From PALSA-1003 sp963791945 (GTDB taxonomy: Bacteria > Pseudomonadota > Gammaproteobacteria > Burkholderiales > Casimicrobiaceae): DNA of 64,000 bases. A program made the translations under genes and the position numbers. The notes under the pieces were generated by a model. That model did no database searches. It was not told the origin of the DNA and saw nothing but the letters and a program-made list of their open reading frames with translations. Below are positions 8,823 to 17,070 of this stretch, one piece after another (position 1 is the first letter of the stretch; the number at the start of each line of letters is the position of its first letter). The DNA lies in contig CAWBUD010000004.1 of the NCBI GenBank assembly GCA_963791945.1, positions 310,001-374,000 of the forward strand. The letters run 5' to 3'.

Positions 8823-9842
8823 TCAGGGCTCGGAGGTGGCTCGAGCAGCGTCGCCGAGCGTGCGCAAAGCGCTCGGAGGCCACAGGCGGGCGCGCCAGCG
8901 CTGCATGAGCGACGGCCGCCTCGGCCTGAAACGAAGCGCGCGCTCGCGGCCGGCGACGACGATCTCGATCCCGGTCAGCCGAACGGCGTCCGAGGCCCGC
9001 TCGACCGGCGCCATCCAGGCCCGATCCATCGCCTCCAGCTGTCGGTCCGCGCCGTCCGCCTCCACGCGATCCAGCCAGACGGCCGCGTCGAGGCTGTCGA
9101 GCGCGTCGAAGCGCGCAGGCGGCGCGCGGACCTCCAGGGCGCTTCCGCGCGCCAGATCGAGGACGCACGGCTCGCGGGCGAAGATCGATGTCGCCGAGGG
9201 CCGGCGAGGCTCTTCCGTGCCGCCGCCCCACAGCCATACACTGTTGACCACGGCGCCGCCCGACCGCTCCCGTTTCAGGTTGGCGGGATGTTCGAAGAAC
9301 AGCATCTGCAACTCGTTCTGCCATCGGCGCCAGCGCGCCGAATCGAGTCCCGATGGAAGGAAACCGAAAAGAGGCGCGCCGAATGCCGCTGCTGGCGGCC
9401 GGGTCGTGATGCGTTGCGCTTCCTGCGCGCGCACGAACCAGCGCGCCGGGGTCGCCGCGACAAAAAAAATGCCGTCGGGGGCGAAGTGAGCGTTCAACGC
9501 CGCGACCAGCGCATGCGCGTCCTCCGGTGCAAGATCGTCGACCAGCGCCGAGAGCCGCACGTCGTCGGCGCCGACGGCCAGCGTCGCGGGGTCGGCGCAA
9601 AGCCAGTAAGCCGACCCCGGATCGATTCCCATGGCGCGCGCGAGCCGCGGCGCCACGGGCCAATCGTCCTGTCTTTCGATTCCGCACGCGCGGCAGGCCG
9701 TTGCGATCAATCCGTCCTGTTCGCTCTCGGGGCGGTCGCCGGTGGCGAGAAGCCGGGCCAAGGCCGGCGCGCACTCATCGACCGAAGCGAGCACGGTGGC
9801 CGGCAGGTCGAGCAGGCCGGGAACGACCAGAGTCAACGGCAT
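8823..9842 (-). CDS. RpfE-type conserved protein (recJ-linked)
   Basis: A 339-residue soluble protein resembling the RpfE/COG4255 family, which sits beside recJ in Xanthomonas and betaproteobacteria. It starts MPLTLVVPGLLDLPATVLAS. It has conserved-looking blocks YWLCADPATLAVGADDVRLS, LPSGLDSARWRRWQNELQML and SVWLWGGG. The hydrophobic strand at the N-terminus and the GGG segment recall the phosphatase-like fold proposed for the family, but no catalytic activity is established and I see no clear metal site. It begins 130 bases from the divergent lolC and is followed at once by recJ. The family call rests on memory of these motifs and on synteny. Confidence 0.75.
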   Translation of the reverse strand: MPLTLVVPGLLDLPATVLASVDECAPALARLLATGDRPESEQDGLIATACRACGIERQDDWPVAPRLARAMGIDPGSAYWLCADPATLAVGADDVRLSALVDDLAPEDAHALVAALNAHFAPDGIFFVAATPARWFVRAQEAQRITTRPPAAAFGAPLFGFLPSGLDSARWRRWQNELQMLFFEHPANLKRERSGGAVVNSVWLWGGGTEEPRRPSATSIFAREPCVLDLARGSALEVRAPPARFDALDSLDAAVWLDRVEADGADRQLEAMDRAWMAPVERASDAVRLTGIEIVVAGRERALRFRPRRPSLMQRWRARLWPPSALRTLGDAARATSEP

Positions 9843-9972
9843 GGACTAAGCGCGCTCGCGAGCTCGACCGAGTGTAGCACGCGGCGGAAACCCCGCCGTT
9901 TGTGGCACACTCGCGGCGCGGCAACGCGTTTTGCCCGATGCTCATTCGCTTTCGCAGCGCCGAATACTCCCC

Positions 9973-11223
9973 ATGCTCTACGAACTGGTCGTCGGACTGC
10001 GCTATACCCGCGCGAGGCGTCGCTCGGGTCGCAACGGCTTCGTGTCGTTCATCGCCGCAGTGTCGATGCTCGGCATCGCGCTCGGCGTGGCGGCGCTGAT
10101 CGTGGTTCTCTCGGTGATGAACGGGTTCCAGGAGGAGCTGCGCACGCGCATCCTTTCGGTCGCGTCGCACATCGAGATTCGCAGCCTTGAGGGCGGTCTT
10201 GCCGACTGGCGCAGCGTCGCGCGCGCCGTCCAGGCGAATCCGCACGTCAAAGCCGAGGCGCCATACGTTTTCGGGCAGGCGATGCTCTCCGCGGGCGATG
10301 TCAACCGCGGCGTGCTGATCCGCGGCGTGGATCCAGCCCTGGAGGAGACCGTCGCCGACTTCGGCGCGCACATGCGCGAAGGTAGCCTAGCCGCGCTCAA
10401 GCCCGGCGAATTCGGCATCGTGCTCGGAGCCGAGCTCGCGCGTGCGCTCGGGGTACGCCTCGGCGACCCGGTGGTCGTGATCACGCCGCAGGGCACCGTG
10501 ACGCCGGCGGGTACGCTACCGCGCGTCAAGACCTTCCATGTGGTCGGCGTATTCGAGATCGGCATGTTCGAGTTCGACAGCGGGCTCGCGCTCATCGACA
10601 TCGCCGACGCGCAGAAGCTCTACCGGCTCGACGATACGGTGAGCGGCGTGCGGCTCAAGCTGGACGATCTGTTCGCTGCGCCGCGCGTTGCGCGCGAGCT
10701 CCTTCCGCTGCTCCCGGTCGACGCCGAGGTGCGCGACTGGACGCTCTCCCACGCCAATTTCTTCCGCGCGGTGGCGATCGAGAAGCGGATGATGTTCCTG
10801 ATCCTGACCCTGATCGTCGCGGTCGCGGCGTTCAACATCGTTTCGGCGCAGATGATGGTCGTGACCGACAAGCAGGCGGACATCGCGATCCTGCGCACGC
10901 AGGGAGCGTCGCCGGCGAGCATCCTCGCCATCTTCGTGATCCAGGGCGTGCTGGTCGGGACCGTGGGCACGCTTCTCGGCGTTGCGGGAGGCCTCGCACT
11001 GGCGCTCAACGTCGAGACCGTGGTCCCGTTCGTCGAGCGCGTGCTTGGCGTGCAGTTCCTGGACAAGAGCGTCTACTACATCAGCGAGCTGCCGTCGCAG
11101 GTGCAGACCCCCGACGTCATTCTGGTCGCGGTGATCGCATTCGTGCTGACGCTCCTCGCCACGCTCTACCCGAGCTGGCGCGCCGCGCGAGTCAATCCTG
11201 CGGAGGCTTTGCGCTATGAGTAA
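9973..11223 (+). CDS. lolC: Lipoprotein-releasing ABC transporter permease LolC/LolE
   Basis: A 416-residue MacB/FtsX-fold permease of the LolCDE complex, which extracts lipoproteins from the inner membrane for delivery to LolA. One membrane helix lies near the N-terminus (VSFIAAVSMLGIALGVAALI). A large periplasmic domain follows (about residues 50-270), then three C-terminal helices with the coupling region EKRMMFLILTLIVAVAAFNI. The ATG at 9973 (MLYELVVGLRYTRARR) gives the usual LolC start; a start 42 bases upstream adds an unlikely leader. It overlaps lolD by 8 bases. No second permease gene is adjacent, so one protein may fill both LolC and LolE places. Confidence 0.92.
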   Translation: MLYELVVGLRYTRARRRSGRNGFVSFIAAVSMLGIALGVAALIVVLSVMNGFQEELRTRILSVASHIEIRSLEGGLADWRSVARAVQANPHVKAEAPYVFGQAMLSAGDVNRGVLIRGVDPALEETVADFGAHMREGSLAALKPGEFGIVLGAELARALGVRLGDPVVVITPQGTVTPAGTLPRVKTFHVVGVFEIGMFEFDSGLALIDIADAQKLYRLDDTVSGVRLKLDDLFAAPRVARELLPLLPVDAEVRDWTLSHANFFRAVAIEKRMMFLILTLIVAVAAFNIVSAQMMVVTDKQADIAILRTQGASPASILAIFVIQGVLVGTVGTLLGVAGGLALALNVETVVPFVERVLGVQFLDKSVYYISELPSQVQTPDVILVAVIAFVLTLLATLYPSWRAARVNPAEALRYE

Positions 11224-11896
11224 CGCCGCTCCGGTGCTGGAGTGCCGCGGCTTGCGCAAGACGTTTCGCGGCGGACCGCAGGACGTGCCGGTGCTGCTCG
11301 GCGTCGATCTCGCGATACGGCCCGGTGAGCGCGTCGCGGTCGTGGGTGCTTCGGGGTCGGGCAAGAGCACGCTGCTGCACCTGCTCGGCGGCCTCGACGC
11401 CCCCACCGGGGGCGAAGTGCTCGTCCAGGGACGATCGCTGGCATCGCTCAGCGAAAGCGAGCGCGGCCGGATGCGCAATCGCGCGCTGGGATTCATCTAC
11501 CAGTTCCACCATCTGCTGCCGGAGTTCTCCGCGCTCGACAACGTGGCGATGCCGCTTTTCATCCGGCGCGAGTCGCAGCACGAGGCGCGGGTGCGCGCCG
11601 GGGCGCTTCTCGACCGCGTCGGCCTGCGCCCGCGCGAGCAACATCGGCCGGGCGAGCTCTCGGGCGGCGAGCGCCAGCGCGTTGCGCTGGCGCGAGCGCT
11701 GGTAACGTCGCCCGCCGTGGTATTGGCCGACGAGCCGACGGGCAACCTCGATCGTCACACCGCGGAACAGGTGTTCGATCTCATGCTCGAGCTCAACCGC
11801 AGTGCCGGAACGAGCCTCGTGATCGTCACGCACGATCCGGAGCTCGCCTCGCGCACGGATCGGACGTTGCATCTCGTCGATGGCGTGCTCTCGTAG
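11216..11896 (+). CDS. lolD: Lipoprotein-releasing ABC transporter ATPase LolD
   Basis: A 226-residue ABC ATPase that powers lipoprotein release. It has Walker A GASGSGKST, a Q-loop in FIYQFHHLLPEFSALDN (the LolD-type motif), the signature LSGGERQR, Walker B VVLADEPTGNLD and the switch histidine in IVTHD. It overlaps the end of lolC by 8 bases and is surely co-translated. The stop codon TAG is the second to fourth base of a GTAGCCCGGG palindromic repeat that begins there. Confidence 0.95.
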   Translation: MSNAAPVLECRGLRKTFRGGPQDVPVLLGVDLAIRPGERVAVVGASGSGKSTLLHLLGGLDAPTGGEVLVQGRSLASLSESERGRMRNRALGFIYQFHHLLPEFSALDNVAMPLFIRRESQHEARVRAGALLDRVGLRPREQHRPGELSGGERQRVALARALVTSPAVVLADEPTGNLDRHTAEQVFDLMLELNRSAGTSLVIVTHDPELASRTDRTLHLVDGVLS

Positions 11897-11977
11897 CCCG
11901 GGTCGAGCGAAGCGAAACCCGGGGACAACGCCCGTCAGAACGCATACCCGGGGTTCGCCCCGCTCACCCGCGGCTAC
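11893..11977. repeat. Palindromic repeat, GTAGCCCGGG family, shared by two gene ends
   Basis: The copy starts GTAGCCCGGGTCGAGC and ends CACCCGCGGCTAC. Its left TAG is the stop codon of lolD and its right CTA is, on the other strand, the stop codon of srkA. The whole gap between these convergent genes is therefore the repeat. Confidence 0.8.
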
Positions 11978-13026
11978 GCTTCGAGCGGCGGCTCGTCCAT
12001 GGCTGCCACCTGCTCGCGCAACTCCAGAATGCGGTCCTGCCAGTAGCGCTGCGTATTGAACCAGGGGAACGCCGCCGGGAATGCCGGGTCGTCCCAGCGG
12101 AGCGCGAGCCACGCTGCGTAGTGGATGAGCCGCAGCGTGCGCAAGGGTTCGATCAAGATGAGCTCGCGCCGATCGAAATCGGCGAAGTCTTCGTATCCGG
12201 CGAGGACATCGGCGAGCTGCGCGGTCATCTCATCGCGAGCGCCGGACAGCAACATCCAGAGATCGTGGACGGCCGGCCCGTTCCGGCTGTCGTCGAAGTC
12301 CACGAAATGCGGACCCGCGTCGGCGCCTTCCGAGACCCAGAGCACGTTGCCGGCGTGGCAATCGCCGTGCAGGCGCAGGCTTCGGATGTCGCCGGCTCGG
12401 TCGAAACCGCGACGGACGCCGTCGAGCGCCAGGCCGACGATGCTCGTATACGCTTCGACGAGATCGAGAGGAATGAAGCCGTGAGAGAGAAGCCACGCGC
12501 GCGGCTCGTCCCCGAAGCTCGCCGCGTCGAGCCGGGGCCGCTCGCGAAACGGCGCGCGCCTGCCGACGGCGTGGATCCGGCCGATGAAGCGTCCCAGCCA
12601 CTCGCGCGTTGCGCGATCGTCGAGCTCCGGCGCACGGCCGCCGCAGTTGGGATAGACGGCGAAGCGATAGCCGCCGAACGCGTGGAGCGTCCTCCTCGAT
12701 AGCGGGAGCGGCGCGACGACCGGAATTTCCTCTCCGGCCAGCTCGGACACGAACGAATGCTCCTCTTCGATCTGCGCATCGGTCCAGCGATCGGGCCGAT
12801 AGAACTTGGCCACGCGCGACGAGCCGTCCGCGATTGCGGCCCGATAGACGCGATTTTCGTAGCTGTTCAGCGCGAGGAGCCGCCCGTCGCCGGAGAGCCC
12901 GACGCTTTCGAGCGCGTCGAGCACGACGTCCGGCGTGAGACCTGCGAACGGTGGCGCGCCGGATACCTGACCCGGCGGTGACCTCCGACTTGATTCGGGG
13001 AAGCCCCGGGAGCGTTCAGTATTCAA
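11974..13026 (-). CDS. srkA: Stress response kinase SrkA (YihE/RdoA family)
   Basis: A 350-residue Ser/Thr kinase of the aminoglycoside-phosphotransferase fold, linked in E. coli to Cpx-related stress survival. It has the family block LALNSYENRVYRA, the lysine strand VAKFYRPDRW, the catalytic loop LHGDCHAGNVLW, the metal motif FVDFDDS and EPLRTLRLIHYAAWLALRW. The start is uncertain: the TTG at 13026 overlaps the end of the glycosylase gene by 11 bases and gives about 30 residues before the conserved LTPDVVLDAL. No ATG is available in that stretch. The stop codon is supplied by a palindromic repeat. Confidence 0.92.
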   Translation of the reverse strand: MNTERSRGFPESSRRSPPGQVSGAPPFAGLTPDVVLDALESVGLSGDGRLLALNSYENRVYRAAIADGSSRVAKFYRPDRWTDAQIEEEHSFVSELAGEEIPVVAPLPLSRRTLHAFGGYRFAVYPNCGGRAPELDDRATREWLGRFIGRIHAVGRRAPFRERPRLDAASFGDEPRAWLLSHGFIPLDLVEAYTSIVGLALDGVRRGFDRAGDIRSLRLHGDCHAGNVLWVSEGADAGPHFVDFDDSRNGPAVHDLWMLLSGARDEMTAQLADVLAGYEDFADFDRRELILIEPLRTLRLIHYAAWLALRWDDPAFPAAFPWFNTQRYWQDRILELREQVAAMDEPPLEA

Positions 13027-13657
13027 CCGGAATCGGATCGAGACTGCGCCAGAGATACCAGGTCGCGACGGAGCGCCACGGCCGCCATTCCTCGGCCAGC
13101 ACCGTCATGGCGTGGCGGTCCAGGCGCTCGCCATGATTGTAATGCGTGCCAAACGCACGTTGCAGCCCGATGTCGTCGAGCGGCAGGACATCCGGTCGCA
13201 GCTCGTGAAAGATGAGGAACATCTCGGCGGTCCATCGGCCGATGCCCTTGACGTCGATGAGAGCGGCGATCAACGCCTCATCGTCAAGCGTCTTCCAGCG
13301 CTTAGGATCGAGTCGCCCGGAAGCGAAGTGATCGGCGAGATCGACCAGATACTCCGCCTTGCGCCGCGAGAGTCCGCAGCCGCGCAGCGCCTCGGGCGCG
13401 GCCGCGGCGACGCGCGGCGCCGCAAGACGGGGAAACCCGTGCGGCGGCATGCGCCCGACCAGCGTGACGAACCGGCGCCAGATGGCGTCGGCGGCCTTGA
13501 CCGAAATCTGCTGCGCGACGATCGCCCTGGCCAGTGTCGTGAATGGGTCGCTGCGGCGCTTGAGATGGATGCCCGGGTAGCGCCGGATAAGGCGCGCGAG
13601 CACCCGATCCCGCCGCAACAGCGCTTTCGCGGCTTCGTCCCAATAGCGCGGCTTCAT
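13016..13657 (-). CDS. DNA-3-methyladenine glycosylase II, AlkA type
   Basis: A 213-residue HhH-GPD base-excision glycosylase that removes alkylated purines. It has the helix start LARAIVAQQISVKAADAIW, the helix-hairpin-helix with catalytic Asp in ALIDVKGIGRWTAEMFLIF, and the Asp-rich segment LPLDDIGLQRAF. It lacks the N-terminal Ada/AlkA extension, so it is the short AlkA form found in many bacteria. The ATG at 13657 (MKPRYWDEAAKALLRRD) is the natural start. It overlaps srkA by 11 bases and the two form a repair/stress pair. Confidence 0.9.
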   Translation of the reverse strand: MKPRYWDEAAKALLRRDRVLARLIRRYPGIHLKRRSDPFTTLARAIVAQQISVKAADAIWRRFVTLVGRMPPHGFPRLAAPRVAAAAPEALRGCGLSRRKAEYLVDLADHFASGRLDPKRWKTLDDEALIAALIDVKGIGRWTAEMFLIFHELRPDVLPLDDIGLQRAFGTHYNHGERLDRHAMTVLAEEWRPWRSVATWYLWRSLDPIPVEY

Positions 13658-13746
13658 CGCCGCTCGAGCGATTCGCCGTTGCGTCGGAGCAATCGGTCGG
13701 CAAGGGCGTACACCTTGGTCATCACCCAGTGACGAGGAGCGAGAAA

Positions 13747-13755
13747 TGGTACATT
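13747..13755 (+). promoter_or_regulatory. Candidate extended -10 promoter of the first TPR-AspH gene
   Basis: TGGTACATT reads as an extended -10 (TGn-TACATT). The ten bases GGTACATTAC (13748-13757) recur at 15215-15224 before the first binding-protein gene. Transcription would begin near 13762, leaving a leader of about 70 bases to the TTG start at 13833. Confidence 0.35.
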
Positions 13756-13832
13756 ACCTGCGGGGTCGCGAGTCTTCGATCTGTTACCCGGTATCTGGAA
13801 GCGATGGTCCGCATGTTCCCGGAGGAACTGGA

Positions 13833-15131
13833 TTGAGCACAGCGGTCGGTGACGATCGGCGGATCGCACAGTTGATCGATGCGGCAACCCAAGCCTTCGA
13901 GCGCGGGCAGATGCAGGATGCGGAACGGCTTTTCCGGCAGGCGCAGGCAGAGGCTCCGCAACATCCCCTGGTACTCAACGAGCACGCGCGGCGGATGCTT
14001 GCGGCGGGCAACATGACAGGCGCGCGCGAGCTCCTCGAGCAGGCGGTCAAGAGTGCTCCTGCTGTTGCCTCGCTGTGGATCAACCTCGCCGCGTCGCTGC
14101 GCGGGCTCAATTGTGCCGCGGAGGAAATGGCCGCGCTCGAGAAGGCTCTCGCGATCGAGCCGCGCAATCTGCGCGCGCTGTTGCAGAAGGCGTCGCTGCA
14201 GGAGCTGCAAGACCGGCCGCGCACGGCCGCGGCGACCTATCGCATCGCGCTGCAATTGATTCCGCCGGCGGTCGAGCCGCCGCCGGCGATGCGCCCGGTC
14301 CTGCTCCATGCCAGGGAAAGCGTCGAGGCCAACAACCGGGCACTCGAGACTTTCCTCGAAGAGCGGCTGAAAAGTCTTCGCGACCACTACAACCGTGAGC
14401 AGCTTGGTCGCTTCGACCGGTGCCTGGCGACGCTGCTCCAGAAGGAACGCATTTACCGCCAGCAGCCGAGCTTCATGTACTTCCCGCAACTGCCGGCGAT
14501 CGAGTTCTACGAGCGCAGTGACTTTCCGTGGCTCGATTCGATCGAGGCTGCGACCGACGATATCCGGGCGGAGCTCATCAACGTGCTCGCAGACGGTCCG
14601 GCGACGTTGCAACCCTACGTCGATATCCGGGAAGGGGCGCCCGTAGACCAGTGGCGCGAGCTCAATCACTCGCGCCGGTGGGGCGTCTATTTCCTGTGGC
14701 GCGAGGGTGTCGCGATCGCCGAGCACCTCGCGCGGTGCCCGCGAACCGTCGAGGCCCTGGCGGCGTGGCCGCGCTGGGAAGTGCCCGCTTACGGTCCATC
14801 GGCCGTGTTTTCCATCGTCGACGCCAAGACGCGCATTCCGCCGCACACGGGCGTCCACAACACGCGTCTCACCGTGCATCTGCCTTTGATCATCCCTCCG
14901 GGCTGCGGCTTCCGCGTGGGCGGCGAGAGGCGGGAGTGGATTCCGGGAAAAGCCTTCGTGTTCGACGACTCGATCGAGCACGAGGTCTGGAACGACAGCG
15001 ACGTCCCGCGGGCCGTTCTGATCTTCGACATCTGGAGTCCTTTCCTCACCCCGGCCGAACGGGAGCTGGTGAGCCGGGTCACGACGGCCGTGGGCGAGTA
15101 TTACGGGACGCCGTCGTATACCGTCGCTTAG
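13833..15131 (+). CDS. TPR - aspartyl/asparaginyl beta-hydroxylase fusion (copy 1)
   Basis: A 432-residue protein with N-terminal TPR-like helices (about 5-150, including RGQMQDAERLFRQAQAEAPQ and EMAALEKALAIEPRNLRALL) and a C-terminal AspH-type 2-oxoglutarate/iron oxygenase domain. The predicted iron ligands are H338 (RIPPHTGVHNTR) and H383 (DDSIEHEVWN); R393 would bind 2-oxoglutarate, as in mammalian AspH, which also uses only two histidines. The start is a TTG because a GGAGG lies exactly 7 bases before it, and the length then matches the two paralogues in this window. Longer in-frame starts would precede the likely transcription start. The family hydroxylates Asp/Asn in proteins or peptides; the substrate here is unknown. 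The peptide importer follows 116 bases downstream. Confidence 0.88.
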   Translation: MSTAVGDDRRIAQLIDAATQAFERGQMQDAERLFRQAQAEAPQHPLVLNEHARRMLAAGNMTGARELLEQAVKSAPAVASLWINLAASLRGLNCAAEEMAALEKALAIEPRNLRALLQKASLQELQDRPRTAAATYRIALQLIPPAVEPPPAMRPVLLHARESVEANNRALETFLEERLKSLRDHYNREQLGRFDRCLATLLQKERIYRQQPSFMYFPQLPAIEFYERSDFPWLDSIEAATDDIRAELINVLADGPATLQPYVDIREGAPVDQWRELNHSRRWGVYFLWREGVAIAEHLARCPRTVEALAAWPRWEVPAYGPSAVFSIVDAKTRIPPHTGVHNTRLTVHLPLIIPPGCGFRVGGERREWIPGKAFVFDDSIEHEVWNDSDVPRAVLIFDIWSPFLTPAERELVSRVTTAVGEYYGTPSYTVA

Positions 15132-15213
15132 CCTGGCAATCCGGTCTCTCTTGGGTCGGAAACGCGGGTTGCATTCCCGGACAACGCCAGCCGCAGCCCG
15201 CTATGACCCATGG

Positions 15214-15242
15214 TGGTACATTACGCCCCGTTCTAGACGGGG
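15214..15242 (+). promoter_or_regulatory. Candidate promoter plus hairpin at the start of the peptide importer operon
   Basis: TGGTACATT repeats the extended -10 seen before the AspH gene. It is followed by a perfect inverted repeat, CCCCGT-TCTAG-ACGGGG (15226-15242). The right arm overlaps the ribosome site of the ATG at 15248. The hairpin could be an operator or could mask translation; neither is shown. Confidence 0.4.
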
Positions 15243-15247
15243 GCCAG

Positions 15248-17044
15248 ATGACGGGTTTGAGACGGCGAACGTGGCTGGCGGCGGGCGTGCTGCTCTTCGC
15301 GCTGCTGGCGTCGTCCCGCGCGCAACCTGCGGCCGATCCGCGCAAGGTGCTGCACGTCGCCTTCGAAGTCGCCGAAACCGGCTTCGATCCGGTCAAGGTC
15401 ACCGACAATTATTCCAGCCAGGTTCTGCGATGCGTCTTCGAGCGGCTGCTGACGTACGACTACCTCGCTCGTCCGGCCAAACTGATTCCGATGACCGCCG
15501 AGGCCCTTCCCGAGGTGACCGAGGGCGGCAAGAGCTATACCTTCAGGCTTCGCAAAGGCATCTACTTCCAGCCCGATCCGGCATTCAAAGGTCAGCGGCG
15601 CGAGCTTACCGCGGCGGACTACGCTTACTCGATCAAGCGGTTTGTCGATCCGGCCAACCGCTCGCCCTGGCGCTTCCTGGTCGACGGCAAGATCGTGGGA
15701 CTCGATGCGGTGGCGAAGAAAGCCGCCCAGACCAAGCACTTCGACTACGACGCCAAGGTGGCCGGGCTCGAGATCGTCGATCGCTACACGCTGCGCGTCC
15801 ATCTCACCGAGACCGACTACAACTTCGCCTACATCATGGCGATGCCGTCGATGTCGGCGGTCGCGCGCGAAGTGATCGAGGCGTACGCCGATGACACCAA
15901 TGCGCATCCGATAGGGACCGGTCCGTACAAGCTCGCCTCCTGGACGCGCAAGGCCAAGATCGTGCTCGACGCCAACCCGGACTATCGCGAGGTCGTCTGG
16001 GACTTCGCCGGGTCCGACGACCCGCGCGATCAGGCGGCGGTCGCGGCGATGAAGGGCAAGACCATTCCGCAGATCGGCCGCGTCGAGATCAGCGTCATCG
16101 AGGAGGAGCAGTCGCGCTGGCTCGCGTTCCAGCGCGGCGAGATCGACTTCATCGATCGCTTCGGATCGTTCGCACCGATCGCGATTCCGGGGAACAAGCT
16201 CGCGCCGGACTTCGCCGCCCGCGGCATCACCTGGGATCGGAGCGTCGAGCCCGAGATCACCTACTATTTCTTCAACATGCAGGATCCGACGCTCGGCGGA
16301 TACACGAAGGAGAAGATCGCGCTTCGCCGGGCGCTCATGCTGGCGTACGACATCCGCGAGGAGATCGAGGTGATCCGTAAGGGGCAGGCCCTTGCCGATG
16401 AGATGCCTGTCCCGCCGGGCGTGGTCGGATACGACCCGACCTACCGCAGCATCATCCGCTACGACCCCGTGCTCGCGAACCAGCTCCTCGACTACTTCGG
16501 CTACAAGAAGGGCGCGGACGGGTATCGCAACGACCCTTCGGGGAAACGGCTGACCGTCGTTCTCACCTCGGAGCCCCAGGCGATAAGCCGGGAGTACGAC
16601 GAGCTGTGGAAGAAGTCGCTCGACGGGATCGGTGTCCGCTTCGAAGCGCGCAAGGGGCCGTTCTCCGACAACATCAAGGCCGCGGAGGCGTGCCAGCTCG
16701 CGATGTGGGGCTCGGCCTGGATCGCCGACTATCCGGACGGAGAGAACTTCATGCAGCTCTCGTACGGCCCGAACATTCATCAGAGCAATCAGGCCTGCTA
16801 CGAATCGGCTGCGTACGACGCGATGTACGTGAAGATGAAGAACATGCCCGATTCGCCGGAGCGCAACCGGCTGTTCCTGCTCATGACCCGGCAGACGGAG
16901 GTCGACAGCGTCTGGAAGATGGGCGTCTCGCGCTACCGCAACGTTCTGGTCTATCCGCAGCTCAAGGGCTATCGCTATCATCCGATCCTGGTCAACGCCT
17001 GGGAGTACATGGATCTGGATCCGGCGCTGCGCAGGCAGCAGTGA
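15248..17044 (+). CDS. Peptide ABC transporter substrate-binding protein (family 5), copy 1
   Basis: A 598-residue periplasmic binding protein of the DppA/OppA/SBP_bac_5 type. It has a signal peptide (MTGLRRRTWLAAGVLLFALL, cleavage after about residue 28) and no lipobox. Family blocks: DNYSSQVLRCVFERLLTYD, FRLRKGIYFQPDP, PIGTGPYKLASW, INMQ-like NMQDPTLGGY, EKIALRRALMLAYD and GSAWIADYPDGENFMQL. It is longer than typical DppA (about 535). The ATG at 15248 is preferred over one at 15203, which lies upstream of the hairpin. Copy 2 starts 26 bases downstream, and permeases and ATPase follow in the same direction. Ligand is likely oligopeptide-like but cannot be read from sequence. Confidence 0.92.
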   Translation: MTGLRRRTWLAAGVLLFALLASSRAQPAADPRKVLHVAFEVAETGFDPVKVTDNYSSQVLRCVFERLLTYDYLARPAKLIPMTAEALPEVTEGGKSYTFRLRKGIYFQPDPAFKGQRRELTAADYAYSIKRFVDPANRSPWRFLVDGKIVGLDAVAKKAAQTKHFDYDAKVAGLEIVDRYTLRVHLTETDYNFAYIMAMPSMSAVAREVIEAYADDTNAHPIGTGPYKLASWTRKAKIVLDANPDYREVVWDFAGSDDPRDQAAVAAMKGKTIPQIGRVEISVIEEEQSRWLAFQRGEIDFIDRFGSFAPIAIPGNKLAPDFAARGITWDRSVEPEITYYFFNMQDPTLGGYTKEKIALRRALMLAYDIREEIEVIRKGQALADEMPVPPGVVGYDPTYRSIIRYDPVLANQLLDYFGYKKGADGYRNDPSGKRLTVVLTSEPQAISREYDELWKKSLDGIGVRFEARKGPFSDNIKAAEACQLAMWGSAWIADYPDGENFMQLSYGPNIHQSNQACYESAAYDAMYVKMKNMPDSPERNRLFLLMTRQTEVDSVWKMGVSRYRNVLVYPQLKGYRYHPILVNAWEYMDLDPALRRQQ

Positions 17045-17070
17045 ATCGGCGAAGGAAGGTCGCGGAAGCA

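Noticed and set aside
7368..10190. A 940-codon open frame on the plus strand over recJ and the RpfE-type gene
   Set aside because: It opposes two genes with clear domain motifs, its protein is Arg/Gly/Ala-rich without recognisable motifs, and long antisense frames are expected in GC-rich DNA.
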